DNA from: Caryophanales bacterium UBA5729
GTDB taxonomy: Bacteria; Bacillota_I; Bacilli_A; Izemoplasmatales; Hujiaoplasmataceae
Length of the DNA stretch: 64,000 nucleotides
Reading direction: 5' to 3'
Assembly (NCBI GenBank): GCA_002419505.1
Contig: DIGF01000012.1
Coordinates: 1 to 64,000 of the forward strand
Of the stretch, positions 39,182 through 49,090 are shown piece after piece. Under the pieces are notes generated by a model. That model searched no databases. It had not been told where the DNA came from and saw only the letters and a program-made list of their open reading frames with translations. The translations under genes were made by a program, and so were the position numbers. Numbering within the stretch: position 1 is the stretch's first letter; every line of letters begins with the position of its first letter.

Positions 39182-40351
39182 TCATGATTTGTCGTTGTGC
39201 TTTTGATTTAATTCTTTATAGAGATTTCTAATTTCCTCCATCAATTCAGGAATATTAATCGCTTGAGGGCATTTAGACAAACATATTCCGCAAGCAACAC
39301 AAAATTCAGCTCTTTTTGACTCTTCGACTTTTTCATAATCAAAAATAAATGCTCGCTCGAATTTTGATATAGCATACTGATTGTAAATTCTAAACATTAA
39401 AGGTATGTCTACTCCCTCTGGACATGGCATACAGTATTTACAATTTGTGCAAGGAATAGTATTGCTTTTTAAGAATAAATCTAATGCTTGTTCAATGACA
39501 ATTTGATCTTTATCATCGATTGGCTCAAAATCGGTTAGTGTTGCAATGTTATCTAGTGTTTGTTCCATATTTGACATTCCACTTAAAACCACCATAACAT
39601 GTTCCTTAGAAGCCGCATATCTAATTGCCCAAGAAGCAATGGATTTATGAGGTTTTGCACTTAAAAGAATATCTCTTGCATCACCAGATAATGTCGCTAA
39701 AGTTCCGCCTCTAACAGGTTCCATTACTATTACTGGCACTCCGTAATTTTGAACGATTTCATATTGTTTTTTTGCATCTTGAAAATCCCAATCTAAATAA
39801 TTCAATTGCAGTTGTACAAAATCCCATTCGTAAGTATTAATAATTTCATCTAGGACATCTGGAGTGTCATGAAAAGAAAAACCTAAATGTCTGATTTTCC
39901 CTTCCGCTTTCATACGATATAAAAAATCCATCACACCAGGTTTTTTATATACTTCAAACCCGCTTTTATTTAATGCGTGACAGAGGTAATAATCAAAATA
40001 ATCAACTTGCAAAGTTTCAAGTTGTTCATTAAATATCCTCTCTGCGTCTTCTACTGTTTCAACCATCCACCCCGGCATCTTTGTCGCAAGGTTAAAAGAT
40101 TCTCTTGGGTATTTCTTTAAAACCTTTCCAACAAACTTTTCACTCAATCTTTGATGATAAGGATATGCAGTATCAAAATAATTGACTCCAGCTTTATAGG
40201 CTGTATCAATCATCTTTTCTGATAGCACTTCGTCAATATCTGGTTTATCAGGATCTAACTTAGGAAATCTCATGCAACCAAATCCTAATAAAGACGGATT
40301 TTCATCTACACCTTTAAATTTATTCACTTTTTTTACAACAATTTTGCTCAT
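39182..40351 (-). CDS. aldo/keto reductase with C-terminal 4Fe-4S domain
   Basis: The protein has 389 residues. It has an AKR barrel with LGFGCMRFPKL, GVNYFDTAYPYH (catalytic Asp and Tyr), KMPGW (Lys) and YYLCHALN (His). The C-terminal ferredoxin-like domain has CTNCKYCMPCPEGVDIP and CVACGICLSKCPQAINIP. Oxidoreductases of this type reduce unknown carbonyls using NAD(P)H or ferredoxin. It is monocistronic, on the minus strand, divergent from the LacI gene. ATG follows AGGAGG. Confidence 0.9.
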   Translation of the reverse strand: MSKIVVKKVNKFKGVDENPSLLGFGCMRFPKLDPDKPDIDEVLSEKMIDTAYKAGVNYFDTAYPYHQRLSEKFVGKVLKKYPRESFNLATKMPGWMVETVEDAERIFNEQLETLQVDYFDYYLCHALNKSGFEVYKKPGVMDFLYRMKAEGKIRHLGFSFHDTPDVLDEIINTYEWDFVQLQLNYLDWDFQDAKKQYEIVQNYGVPVIVMEPVRGGTLATLSGDARDILLSAKPHKSIASWAIRYAASKEHVMVVLSGMSNMEQTLDNIATLTDFEPIDDKDQIVIEQALDLFLKSNTIPCTNCKYCMPCPEGVDIPLMFRIYNQYAISKFERAFIFDYEKVEESKRAEFCVACGICLSKCPQAINIPELMEEIRNLYKELNQKHNDKS

Positions 40352-40543
40352 ACAATCCTCCTAACCTCTTCGTCATAATAATTTTAATATTTATCTAGGC
40401 CATTATCAATACTATGTGTGTAATTTAAAGAATAAAATTTATTTAGGATAAAAAGGAATAATATGGAAATATAATATTTGTTTCCACATTTTAACCTAAA
40501 TATGATAAAATAAAATAAAAAAAAGAAGAAGATGGTGATAGTT

Positions 40544-41524
40544 ATGGCAAATATTAAAGATGTTGCTAAACAAGCGGAATGCGGTATAGCTACGGTTTCA
40601 AGAGTGATAAATAAATCCGGATATGTTAAAAAAGAAACTCGTGAGAAAGTCGAAAAAGCAATTAAAGAATTGGGTTATAAACCAAATGAAATCGCTCGTA
40701 GTATGACAACACAAAAGAACAAGATTGTCGCGTTTATTTTACCTAATTCAAAGCACATTTTCTTCGGCGAATTATTATATCATGTTGAAGAAAGACTTTT
40801 TGATGTCGGCAACAAACTAATGCTATGCAATTCAAGTGAGCGACTAGAAAAAGAAATAGCATATTTAGATATGTTAAAAAACAATAGAGTTGATGCAGTA
40901 ATTTTGCTTACAAATAATGACGTTGAAAGTTATTTAAATAAAAGACTACCAATCGTTTCTTTCGATAGATATTTTGATGATGTTCCTTATGTTGCAAGCG
41001 ATAACTATCACGGAGGGGTATTAGCTGCCGAAAGATTAATATCCCATGGATGCAAAAAGATTATGTTCGTCGGTGATGATGCTCAAGGAGAACACACCGA
41101 AGTGAAAACTGATGTATCTAATCGCCGAATTGGATTTTTTGATACTTTAAAAAAACATAATATCAATAATATCATCAATATCGAATACCCATTAAAAAAC
41201 TATTTTGTTACAGTAGAACAATTTTCGGAATTACTTAAACCTTATCAAGACGTTGACGGCATATTTTGCATCTCTGACGCAGTGGCATACACAGTTATCA
41301 GGGTGCTCGAATCAAGAGGCAAACGCGTACCTGATGATGTTAAAGTTGTCGGTTATGATGGTGGTAGAACATTTTATAATTTTGGCAAAAAAATCACTTC
41401 TATTAATCAAGATCCTGATGAGATTGCCAAGGCAATCATTAGATTATTACAAAACTTTAACGCCAAAGACTCAAATAAGAAAATCATTATCCCCGTGAAA
41501 ATCTCCGAAGGAGATACTGCATAG
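40544..41524 (+). CDS. LacI-family transcription regulator
   Basis: The protein has 326 residues from ATG 40544, behind GATGGTGA. It has the N-terminal LacI helix-turn-helix (ANIKDVAKQAECGIATVSRVIN) and hinge (KPNEIARSM), then a periplasmic-binding-like sugar domain (VAFILPNSKHIFFGELLYHVE, ISFDRYFDDVPYVASDN, KVVGYDGG). It lies 180 bases upstream of the sugar operon, and a LacI-type operator is embedded in that operon's promoter. It should repress the operon until its sugar ligand is present. Confidence 0.92.
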   Translation: MANIKDVAKQAECGIATVSRVINKSGYVKKETREKVEKAIKELGYKPNEIARSMTTQKNKIVAFILPNSKHIFFGELLYHVEERLFDVGNKLMLCNSSERLEKEIAYLDMLKNNRVDAVILLTNNDVESYLNKRLPIVSFDRYFDDVPYVASDNYHGGVLAAERLISHGCKKIMFVGDDAQGEHTEVKTDVSNRRIGFFDTLKKHNINNIINIEYPLKNYFVTVEQFSELLKPYQDVDGIFCISDAVAYTVIRVLESRGKRVPDDVKVVGYDGGRTFYNFGKKITSINQDPDEIAKAIIRLLQNFNAKDSNKKIIIPVKISEGDTA

Positions 41525-41573
41525 AGTATAATTAAATATTTTAAAAAAAATTATAAAAAAAATATAAATGCAA

Positions 41574-41602
41574 TTGACAGCGCTTTCATATAATGATATA
41601 AT
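41574..41602 (+). promoter_or_regulatory. sugar-operon promoter with LacI-type operator
   Basis: TTGACA (41574-41579), 17-bp spacer, TATAAT (41597-41602). The near-perfect palindrome TGACAGCGCTTTCA (41575-41588) overlaps the -35 and spacer; one base keeps it from full symmetry. This is the usual placement for a LacI-family repressor, and a cre site for CcpA would look similar. Confidence 0.8.
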
Positions 41603-41703
41603 TTCGCTATAAAAGAATCTATATTTTTTTAATCTCTTGTGGAAAGGTTTTCACATTAATATTAATCGATATTTTTAATGGAATATGTCTAGGAGGAGCC
41701 GAA

Positions 41704-42630
41704 ATGGTTTGGGATGAAGTAATCCAATTACCACAAAAAAAACTGAATCTAGTGCTGATCGGTGAAATCGTAATAGATACAATTATCCATAAAGATTCAT
41801 TAAAAACCTCAAAGTTTATTGGTGGAAGTCCTTTTAATATTTGCAAAAATCTAACAAGGCTGAAAATCAAAAATCACTTTTTTGGAGCTGTTGGCAACGA
41901 TAAATGCGGTCGAGAAGTATTGAAACAAATTGAAAAATTAGGTATTCAAGCAAGCATCAATCTTATCGATCAAAAAACATCCTCAGTTACGGTGGATCAA
42001 ACAATCTCTTCTCCTTTACCAGTTTTCCATCGCTCTGCCGACACGCATATTCCATTAAGTATGAGTTTGATTGAACATACAGCAAATGCAAAACTACTTC
42101 ACTTTACTTACTGGCCTTTATCAGGAGAACCTAGTAGACAAACAATTCTAAGTCTCCTTGATGAGGCCAACGCTAATAACACTTTAGTTGGATTTGACCC
42201 TAATTATCACCCTTTGTTAGATGATGATCAGCAAAGCGGGTTAAAACTAATTAAAGATTTAATTCATAGAGTTGATATTATCAAGCCAAGTTTAGATGAT
42301 TCCATAAGAATCTTCGGCGAAAAAACAGTTGAGGAGTATCTAGACACTTATGAAGGCCTAGGCGCTAAATTAATTTTTATGACCTTAGGAAAAGACGGAT
42401 TAGTAGCAAGATATAAAGGCGAAACTTTGAGAATGCCAACTATGGCGAAAGTGGTAGTTGACGCCACTGGCGCTGGAGATGCCTTTTGGAGTGGATTATA
42501 TGCTGGAATTCTTAAAGGAAAAACTATAAGAGAATCAATTGTTTTAGGTTTAACCGCTAGCAGTTATAAGATGAAATCTATTGGGTCTGAGTTTGATGTT
42601 AGTGAATTTCAAAAACATTTAGAGGGGTGA
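41704..42630 (+). CDS. PfkB-family carbohydrate kinase (fructokinase-like)
   Basis: This 308-residue ribokinase-fold protein has LVLIGEIVIDTIIH, FIGGSPFNICKNLTRL, the catalytic DATGAGDAFWSGLYAG near residue 255 and FMTLGKDGLVARY. AGGAGGAGCC precedes ATG. It is the first gene of the LacI-controlled operon and lies eight bases before a sucrose-synthase-like glycosyltransferase, so fructose is the likely substrate. Direct substrate motifs are not decisive. Confidence 0.88.
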   Translation: MVWDEVIQLPQKKLNLVLIGEIVIDTIIHKDSLKTSKFIGGSPFNICKNLTRLKIKNHFFGAVGNDKCGREVLKQIEKLGIQASINLIDQKTSSVTVDQTISSPLPVFHRSADTHIPLSMSLIEHTANAKLLHFTYWPLSGEPSRQTILSLLDEANANNTLVGFDPNYHPLLDDDQQSGLKLIKDLIHRVDIIKPSLDDSIRIFGEKTVEEYLDTYEGLGAKLIFMTLGKDGLVARYKGETLRMPTMAKVVVDATGAGDAFWSGLYAGILKGKTIRESIVLGLTASSYKMKSIGSEFDVSEFQKHLEG

Positions 42631-42637
42631 AAAATAG

Positions 42638-44113
42638 ATGTATATAGCTTTTTTAAATCCTCAAGGCAACTTTGATAAAAATGATTCTTTTTGGACTGAA
42701 CACCCTGATTTTGGCGGGCAATTAGTTTATGTTAAAGAAATAGCAATTGCTATGTCGCTATTAGGCCATACAGTAGATATCATTACAAGACAAATTCATG
42801 ATAATAAATTTAATGTATTTAGTAATAAGTTTGATGAGTACCTAGGTTATAGAAACGTTAGAATTGTTAGAATACCCTGTGGCCCAAAAGAATTTATCAA
42901 TAAAGAGCAACTGTGGGAACACCTTGAAGAATGGACCGAAAATATCGTTAAATTCTTTAAAGAACAAGAAATGAAACCTGATTTTATTACTGGTCATTAC
43001 GGAGATGGCGGTTTAGCGGCTACTATGCTTAAACAAAAACTCAATATTCCTTATTCTTTTACCGGCCATTCTTTGGGGGCGCAAAAGCTTGATAAGTTGA
43101 GGTTGAAAGGTGAAAATCTTGAAACTTTAGAAAAAAAATATCATTTTGCTAAAAGAATTGAAGCTGAAAGAACTGCTATCAAATATGCTAATATTATCTT
43201 TGTATCTACAGTTCAAGAGCAACATCAACAATATAGTCATATTTTCTATAAGGATATCACAAAAAATATGCAAGACCAATTTGTGGTAGCTCCCCCAGGA
43301 GCAAACACCAAAGTTTTCAGTTCATCGGATCAAGATTTTGACTTAGAATATTATTCTAAATTTATCGAAATATGTAATAGAGATATAAAGAAAGACAGAA
43401 TCGACTTACCTTATATCATTTCTGCTAGTCGCTTGGATGATAAAAAGAATCATCTCGGGTTAGTAAAAGCTTATGCTTCTGATAAAAAATTGCAAAAGCA
43501 AGCTAATCTTGCAATATCAGTAAGAGGTGTAGATAACGTTTTTATTGACTATTCTAACCTGAAGGAACAAGAAAAGGTAATTATTGAAGAAATTCTTGAA
43601 ATCATCAATAAAGCCAAATTAAAGGGTAAAGTGACTTTTATATCAATAAATTCGCAGTTAGAATTAGCTTCATTTTACCGTTTTATGGCAAGAAAAAAAT
43701 CAGTATTTACCCTAACCGCACTTTATGAACCATTTGGTTTAGCACCAATTGAAGCCATGAGTGCTGGTCTGCCTGCTGTTGTTACAAAATATGGAGGGCC
43801 GGCTGATGTTCTTGAGGAAAATAACACTAAATTTGGTGTTCTAGTTGATGTTCATGATGAAAAACAAATTGCTGAAGGACTTAAAGAAGCATTGGATAAT
43901 TTCTCTTACTACCAATCTTTAGGCATCGAAAGAGTACACTCTAAATATACTTGGTTATCAACAGCAAAAACATACGCAAACCAAATTGAAAAAGTCCTTA
44001 ATCACACGAAATCTGATGACGAAATAAATATTCACGATTTTTTCTCTAAACCTTCTTCTATTAATATTGATTTAGAATTTATAAAAAATAAAATAAGAGA
44101 AACGGAGAATTAA
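42638..44113 (+). CDS. GT4 glycosyltransferase, sucrose(-phosphate)-synthase-like
   Basis: This 491-residue GT-B enzyme has IAFLNPQGNFDKND and HPDFGGQLVYVKEIA at the N-terminus, TGHYGDGGLAA, FTGHSLGAQKLDKL, VAPPGANTKVF, SASRLDDKKNH, and the E-x7-E donor motif in EPFGLAPIEAM near residue 365. This order is typical of sucrose synthase and sucrose-phosphate synthase relatives, including mannosylfructose-phosphate synthase. It either makes a fructoside or, reversed, splits sucrose with NDP. Its place between a fructokinase-like kinase and sugar importers favours handling of a fructose-containing disaccharide. Confidence 0.85.
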   Translation: MYIAFLNPQGNFDKNDSFWTEHPDFGGQLVYVKEIAIAMSLLGHTVDIITRQIHDNKFNVFSNKFDEYLGYRNVRIVRIPCGPKEFINKEQLWEHLEEWTENIVKFFKEQEMKPDFITGHYGDGGLAATMLKQKLNIPYSFTGHSLGAQKLDKLRLKGENLETLEKKYHFAKRIEAERTAIKYANIIFVSTVQEQHQQYSHIFYKDITKNMQDQFVVAPPGANTKVFSSSDQDFDLEYYSKFIEICNRDIKKDRIDLPYIISASRLDDKKNHLGLVKAYASDKKLQKQANLAISVRGVDNVFIDYSNLKEQEKVIIEEILEIINKAKLKGKVTFISINSQLELASFYRFMARKKSVFTLTALYEPFGLAPIEAMSAGLPAVVTKYGGPADVLEENNTKFGVLVDVHDEKQIAEGLKEALDNFSYYQSLGIERVHSKYTWLSTAKTYANQIEKVLNHTKSDDEINIHDFFSKPSSINIDLEFIKNKIRETEN

Positions 44114-44114
44114 A

Positions 44115-45347
44115 ATGATTAGTTCAACTCTTAAAAGAGAATACCCCACAGAAAATAAACTAATGATTATATTGTTTAAAATATGCGCATTTATTGTGGC
44201 TATTCCTTTAGTTTTTATTTATGTTCCCATAAGATGGATTATAAAAAAAATTGCCGGACTAATTCTTTTTATTTTAAATATAATCACTAAAAATAAAGAG
44301 AATGCCGTCACTAGATTTTTAAATTATTTAGTAGTCCCACATAGCTATAAAGGAAACAATCTATTTATCCAATATCTTGACAAATACATTGTCGGCGAAA
44401 AAGTACAAGCACAAAGAAATCGGAATTTTATCATTTTTCTTTTACCCGCTTTGGGTAGCTTTATTGTTTTTGTTATTACCCCATTTATGATGGGAGTATA
44501 TTATTCTTTTACAAACTGGACTGGTTTAAACAGCGGATCTGAAATCTGGTTAGGATTGGATAATTATCGACAAATTTTTGGTGATTATCTCTTTATTTAT
44601 TCATTCATTAGAACGGTGACCTATTCAGTTCTAAATGTTATAGTAATAAATATAGTTGCTTTTTCTTTAGCCTTGCTAGTTACTCAAAATCTTAAATTAA
44701 AGAATGTTTATCGCGCAGGCTTCTTCTTGCCTAATTTAATTGGAGGTTTAGTTTTGGGTTATATATGGCAATTTGTCTATTCAAGCGTCTTCCCCGCTTT
44801 AGGTACAGTTGTAGGTTTAGAAAGTTCCTTGTTTAGTCACAGTTTAATTGGTTCAAGAGCGACAGCCTCTGAAGCTATGGGAGCTTTAATTGGAGTTGTA
44901 ACTTGGCAATATGCAGGTTATATAATGATGATTTACATCGCCGCTTTATTAAACGTCCCTCAAGATTTAATTGAAGCATCAAAAATTGATGGTGCTAACG
45001 CTTTTCAAAGATTGAAAACAATCATTTTCCCTTTAGTGGCTCAAGCGTTTACAATATCTTTATTCTTAACTTTAGTAACTTCTTTTAAACAATATGATAC
45101 CGTTCAAGCTTTGACTCAGGGTGGCCCTGCAGTAATAATTCCTGAATATCTATCGAGATTAATGGGAGTACCAGATTATTCTAGTGTGCGATCGTTGGAT
45201 TTAATGGCTATCAACATTTACAATACTGCTTTCAATCGATATCAAATGGGAGTGGGCCAAGCAAAAGCAATTGTATTCTTCTTGATTCTAATGGTTATTA
45301 GCGTTGCGCAAGTAACATACAATCAAAAGAAAGAGGTGGAATTATAA
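44115..45347 (+). CDS. ABC sugar permease (MalF type) with N-terminal extension
   Basis: The protein has 410 residues. The standard six-helix sugar permease occupies residues 95-410 (FIIFLLPALGSFIVFVITPF, GFFLPNLIGGLVLGYIWQFVYS, EASKIDGANAFQRLKTIIFPLV as EAA loop). The first 95 residues are an extension with a membrane segment (YVPIRWIIKKIAGLILFILNI) and a basic SYKGNNLFIQYLDKYI motif that recurs twice in the next gene. It starts one base after the previous stop codon. The ATPase is not in the operon. Confidence 0.88.
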   Translation: MISSTLKREYPTENKLMIILFKICAFIVAIPLVFIYVPIRWIIKKIAGLILFILNIITKNKENAVTRFLNYLVVPHSYKGNNLFIQYLDKYIVGEKVQAQRNRNFIIFLLPALGSFIVFVITPFMMGVYYSFTNWTGLNSGSEIWLGLDNYRQIFGDYLFIYSFIRTVTYSVLNVIVINIVAFSLALLVTQNLKLKNVYRAGFFLPNLIGGLVLGYIWQFVYSSVFPALGTVVGLESSLFSHSLIGSRATASEAMGALIGVVTWQYAGYIMMIYIAALLNVPQDLIEASKIDGANAFQRLKTIIFPLVAQAFTISLFLTLVTSFKQYDTVQALTQGGPAVIIPEYLSRLMGVPDYSSVRSLDLMAINIYNTAFNRYQMGVGQAKAIVFFLILMVISVAQVTYNQKKEVEL

Positions 45348-46822
45348 TGAAAAACCTTCTCTTTAAGATTAAATCCATACTTATAAAAATAGGTTTGTTG
45401 ATTTCTTCTGCTATTGTTACATTGCTGATGTACATCATTTATGTTCCAATTCGTTTAATCATTGAGATTATCGCTTATATTTTCTTGCTACCTTTAAAAC
45501 TCATAAAAGCAATAAAAACCAAAAGTAATAATTCTGAAATTAAATTTGAATTTAAAGGGATTTTCCAAAAAATTGAAAATGTATTAGTATTCGTTTTATC
45601 AGAACATCGTTACAAAGGTAATTATATTTTCATTAAAAAAATCGATAATAAAGTTTATAAAGTTTTGTCTAATTTGAGATTAGCACCAAAGAATTTTCCT
45701 GGTTTTATCGTCACTATATTTTTATCGATTATTATGCTGTTTATCTATAATCCGATTAGATTAGTTATCAAAATTATCGCAAAATTATTCTTGTTTATTA
45801 TTAATGCTATAAAGACCTTAATATCATTATTCAAAAATAAAGGCAAGATTAAACCTCTTGTTGAATCTAAAGGTTTTGTTTTAAAAATCGAAAATTTCCT
45901 AAATTTATTAATTACTAAACAACGCTACCGTGGTAATAAAAGATTATTGAAAAAAGTTGATAAATCTGTTTTAGGAAGCAATGCTGGAGTTTTATATATT
46001 GAAGTATTTACTTTCATATTATTGTTACTATTCTTTGCCCCTTTTGCATTAATTATTTTAAATTCAGCTAAAACTGCAAATGAGATTATCGCTAATCCTT
46101 TATCTTCAGGTTCTTTAGAAACTTTTATGAAAAATATTAATAATATTTTGACATCTACAAGAGTTAGATATTGGAATTCATTTTTTAATTCATTGATTAT
46201 CACTTCCGGAAGTCTACTCACGATAGGGATATTCTCAGCTATGGCAGCTTGGGTTTTAGTGAGAACAAAAAAAGCATATTCTAAGTTTATTTTCTTACTA
46301 TTTTTAAGCGGTATGGTAATCCCTTTCCAAGTTGTAATGTTACCTTTAGTTAGATTGTTAGAAGTAATAAGCACTAACCTAGGAATTCCCATGAAAGATA
46401 CTTTCCATGGTGTAATCCTTGTATATATTGGTTTTGGTTCTCCGTTATCAGTATTTATGTTTCATGGTTTCATTAAATCAATTCCAATGGATATTGAAGA
46501 AGCCGCTATTATTGACGGCTGCTCGAGATCACAATTGTTCTTTAGAATTATTATTCCAATCTTAAAACCAATTTTTGTAACCCTTTTAGTTTTAAATGGT
46601 TTGTGGATTTGGAATGATTACTTGCTACCTTCGCTCGTAATTGGCATTACTGGTGAAGTAAGAACCTTACCTCTAGCTGTCGCAAATCTTGCCGGTGCAT
46701 ATGTTCGCCAATGGGATTTATTGCTTACTAGTGTATTATTAGCTGCAATTCCAGTTATAATTTTATTCTTGTTTGCCCAAAAATACATCATTAAAGGTAT
46801 GACTTCAGGGGCTATTAAGTAA
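45347..46822 (+). CDS. ABC sugar permease (MalG type) with duplicated N-terminal extension
   Basis: The protein has 491 residues, about 200 more than a usual MalG. The permease proper starts near residue 215 and holds FSAMAAWVLVRTKKAYSKF and the EAA loop EEAAIIDGCSRSQLFFRIIIP. The extension contains two copies of a unit: a YxPIRLxIxIIA membrane segment, a spacer, then HRYKGNYIFIKKIDN in copy one and QRYRGNKRLLKKVDK in copy two. One such unit precedes the partner permease. Start overlaps the MalF-type stop (ATGA-like). Function of the units is unknown; a cytoplasmic docking role is possible. Confidence 0.88.
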   Translation: MKNLLFKIKSILIKIGLLISSAIVTLLMYIIYVPIRLIIEIIAYIFLLPLKLIKAIKTKSNNSEIKFEFKGIFQKIENVLVFVLSEHRYKGNYIFIKKIDNKVYKVLSNLRLAPKNFPGFIVTIFLSIIMLFIYNPIRLVIKIIAKLFLFIINAIKTLISLFKNKGKIKPLVESKGFVLKIENFLNLLITKQRYRGNKRLLKKVDKSVLGSNAGVLYIEVFTFILLLLFFAPFALIILNSAKTANEIIANPLSSGSLETFMKNINNILTSTRVRYWNSFFNSLIITSGSLLTIGIFSAMAAWVLVRTKKAYSKFIFLLFLSGMVIPFQVVMLPLVRLLEVISTNLGIPMKDTFHGVILVYIGFGSPLSVFMFHGFIKSIPMDIEEAAIIDGCSRSQLFFRIIIPILKPIFVTLLVLNGLWIWNDYLLPSLVIGITGEVRTLPLAVANLAGAYVRQWDLLLTSVLLAAIPVIILFLFAQKYIIKGMTSGAIK

Positions 46823-46823
46823 G

Positions 46824-49058
46824 ATGAAAATTATAAGAAATAATCGTATTAAACATAATGAATTATTGGTTGATGAATCAATATTCGCACTTCAAAATGG
46901 GTATATGGGAACAAGAGGTAATTTTGCTGAAGGATATGGACTTAACGAAACTAAAGAAACATTGATTAACGGATTTTATAATTACTATGATTTTATCTAT
47001 GAAGAAAATTCTCTCGCTTTTCCACAAAAAGGGCAAAGAATAGTCAATGTAATAGATGGACAAACAGTAGAGATTTATGTAGATGATCAACTATTAAATT
47101 TAAAAAATGCAGAGTTGATAAACTTAAAAAGAGAATTAGACTTAAGTAACGGGTTATATTATAGAGAAGCTCATTACCGTACAAAAGACGAAAAAGAATT
47201 CTTAATTACTGAAAATCGGTTATCTTCTCAATTACAAAAAGAAATTTTTATTATTAAACTTGGAATTAAAGCAATCAATTGTTCTAGCAAGGTGAAAATA
47301 GTATCAAAACTTTCGATGCCGATTCCAATAAAACTAGAAAGATCTGATTCTAGGATTCACAAACCGACAAAAGTTCAATTGGTTATGAGTGATTTAGGAA
47401 TGGAAAAAGATTTTGCTTTCATTAAAGCGAAAACAACTAAGTCAGATTTAGAGTTATGCACAACTTTTTTTCACAACAAAAAACTTATCTACTCAAGAAC
47501 TGAGAATGGCATAAAAGCCGAGATTGAAGTTGAACTAAACTATGGTGAAAGTTTTGAGTTAGAAAAATATCTGATTTATACTGCTTCTCATCTGCATAAA
47601 AAAGTTTTAGAAAACAATCTGGAGATTGTCAAAACTTACTTAGGCAAAGATTTTAACTATTATTTATCTCACCAAGAAAAAATAATCAGTGATTTTTGGC
47701 AAAATTGCGAATTGACGATTGAGGGTAACAATTTCCTTGATGAAAGACTTAAATATAATCTATATCAACTTTATTCAAGTGCAAGTAATGACTACCGCCT
47801 AAATATTCCTGCAAAAGGATTAACTGGCGAAGGCTATGAGGGACATTATTTTTGGGATACAGAAATCTATATGATTCCTTTCTTCACAATAACTCAACCT
47901 GAAATCGCTAAAAGTTTATTGCTATATCGATATTATCATCTTGATGAAGCCAAAAAAGAAGCTTTAAATCATGGTGTAAATAAAGGTGTAAAATTTCCTT
48001 GGCGTACTATTAACGGTAATGAAGTTAGTCCTTACTTCCCGGCTGGTAGCGCTCAATATCACATAAACGCCGATATCGCTTATGCCGTTATTATGTATTA
48101 TCATTACACCAACGATTTTCAATTTATGATTGACTATGGGTTTGAATTAATCTTAGAAACAGCGAGATTTCTATATGCTATCGGCAACTATAGTAAAGGC
48201 AAATTTCACATCAATAATATTACTGGTCCTGATGAATATACAACATTGGTTAACGACAATTACTTTACTAATTCAGTTACAAAGTATCAGTTTGAATTTT
48301 TAGATAATTTCTATAAAAAATATAAACAAGAGCTTCTAGAGAAAAGTAAAACCTTAGCTTTTGATGAAAATGAAATTATTAAATTCAAAACAGCTGCAGA
48401 ATTGATGACATTAAATTTTGACGATGAACTAGGTGTTTTCGCACAAGATTCAAGCTTTTTAACAAAAAGTGAATTGGATTTGTCTGGCATTCCAAAAGAT
48501 AAATTTCCACTACTTCTTAACTATCATCCACTGTTTATCTATAGGCACCAGATTTTAAAACAAGCCGATGTATTACTATCAATGTTTTTATTAGATTTTC
48601 AAGATAATTTATTACTTAAAAATAATTTTGATTTTTATTTAAAAAGAACTACTCACGATTCTAGTCTATCTAAGTGCATTCATTCAATCATTGCTTTTAG
48701 ATTAGGTGAAATCGATTTGGGAACTAAATTCTTAAATGAGATTATTTCAATGGATTTTGATAATTTACATCACAACACTGATCATGGTTTGCATATTGCA
48801 AACTCAGGTGGAATATATTTAGCAATAATATTTGGCGTTTTGGGATTAAGAATTAAAGAAGATAAATTGATTCTCAAACCTGTTATGCTTAAGAATATCA
48901 AAGGTATTAAAACAAGAATTAATTATCGTAATACTGAAATTGTTATTTCTTTAAGTAATCAAATTGAAATAAAAGTTTCAAAACCGATTCAAATTGGTAT
49001 TTACAATGATGAAGTTAAAATTATAACAACTCATCTTTGTGACTATATATTAAGTTAG
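46824..49058 (+). CDS. GH65 disaccharide phosphorylase
   Basis: At 744 residues it has the family length. It has an N-terminal beta domain, a catalytic barrel with GEGYEGHYFWDTEIYMIPF, KGVKFPWRTINGNE, AQYHINADIAYA and INNITGPDEYTTL (Glu of GPDEY is the general acid), then a C-terminal beta domain. Family members split alpha-linked glucose disaccharides (maltose, trehalose, kojibiose, nigerose or glucosylglycerol) with phosphate to beta-glucose 1-phosphate. Which sugar is not readable here. It begins one base after the MalG-type stop, with an ATG in the AAGATG junction. Confidence 0.93.
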   Translation: MKIIRNNRIKHNELLVDESIFALQNGYMGTRGNFAEGYGLNETKETLINGFYNYYDFIYEENSLAFPQKGQRIVNVIDGQTVEIYVDDQLLNLKNAELINLKRELDLSNGLYYREAHYRTKDEKEFLITENRLSSQLQKEIFIIKLGIKAINCSSKVKIVSKLSMPIPIKLERSDSRIHKPTKVQLVMSDLGMEKDFAFIKAKTTKSDLELCTTFFHNKKLIYSRTENGIKAEIEVELNYGESFELEKYLIYTASHLHKKVLENNLEIVKTYLGKDFNYYLSHQEKIISDFWQNCELTIEGNNFLDERLKYNLYQLYSSASNDYRLNIPAKGLTGEGYEGHYFWDTEIYMIPFFTITQPEIAKSLLLYRYYHLDEAKKEALNHGVNKGVKFPWRTINGNEVSPYFPAGSAQYHINADIAYAVIMYYHYTNDFQFMIDYGFELILETARFLYAIGNYSKGKFHINNITGPDEYTTLVNDNYFTNSVTKYQFEFLDNFYKKYKQELLEKSKTLAFDENEIIKFKTAAELMTLNFDDELGVFAQDSSFLTKSELDLSGIPKDKFPLLLNYHPLFIYRHQILKQADVLLSMFLLDFQDNLLLKNNFDFYLKRTTHDSSLSKCIHSIIAFRLGEIDLGTKFLNEIISMDFDNLHHNTDHGLHIANSGGIYLAIIFGVLGLRIKEDKLILKPVMLKNIKGIKTRINYRNTEIVISLSNQIEIKVSKPIQIGIYNDEVKIITTHLCDYILS

Positions 49059-49090
49059 AAACTAAAAATTTTAAAAAATAGGAGGAAATT

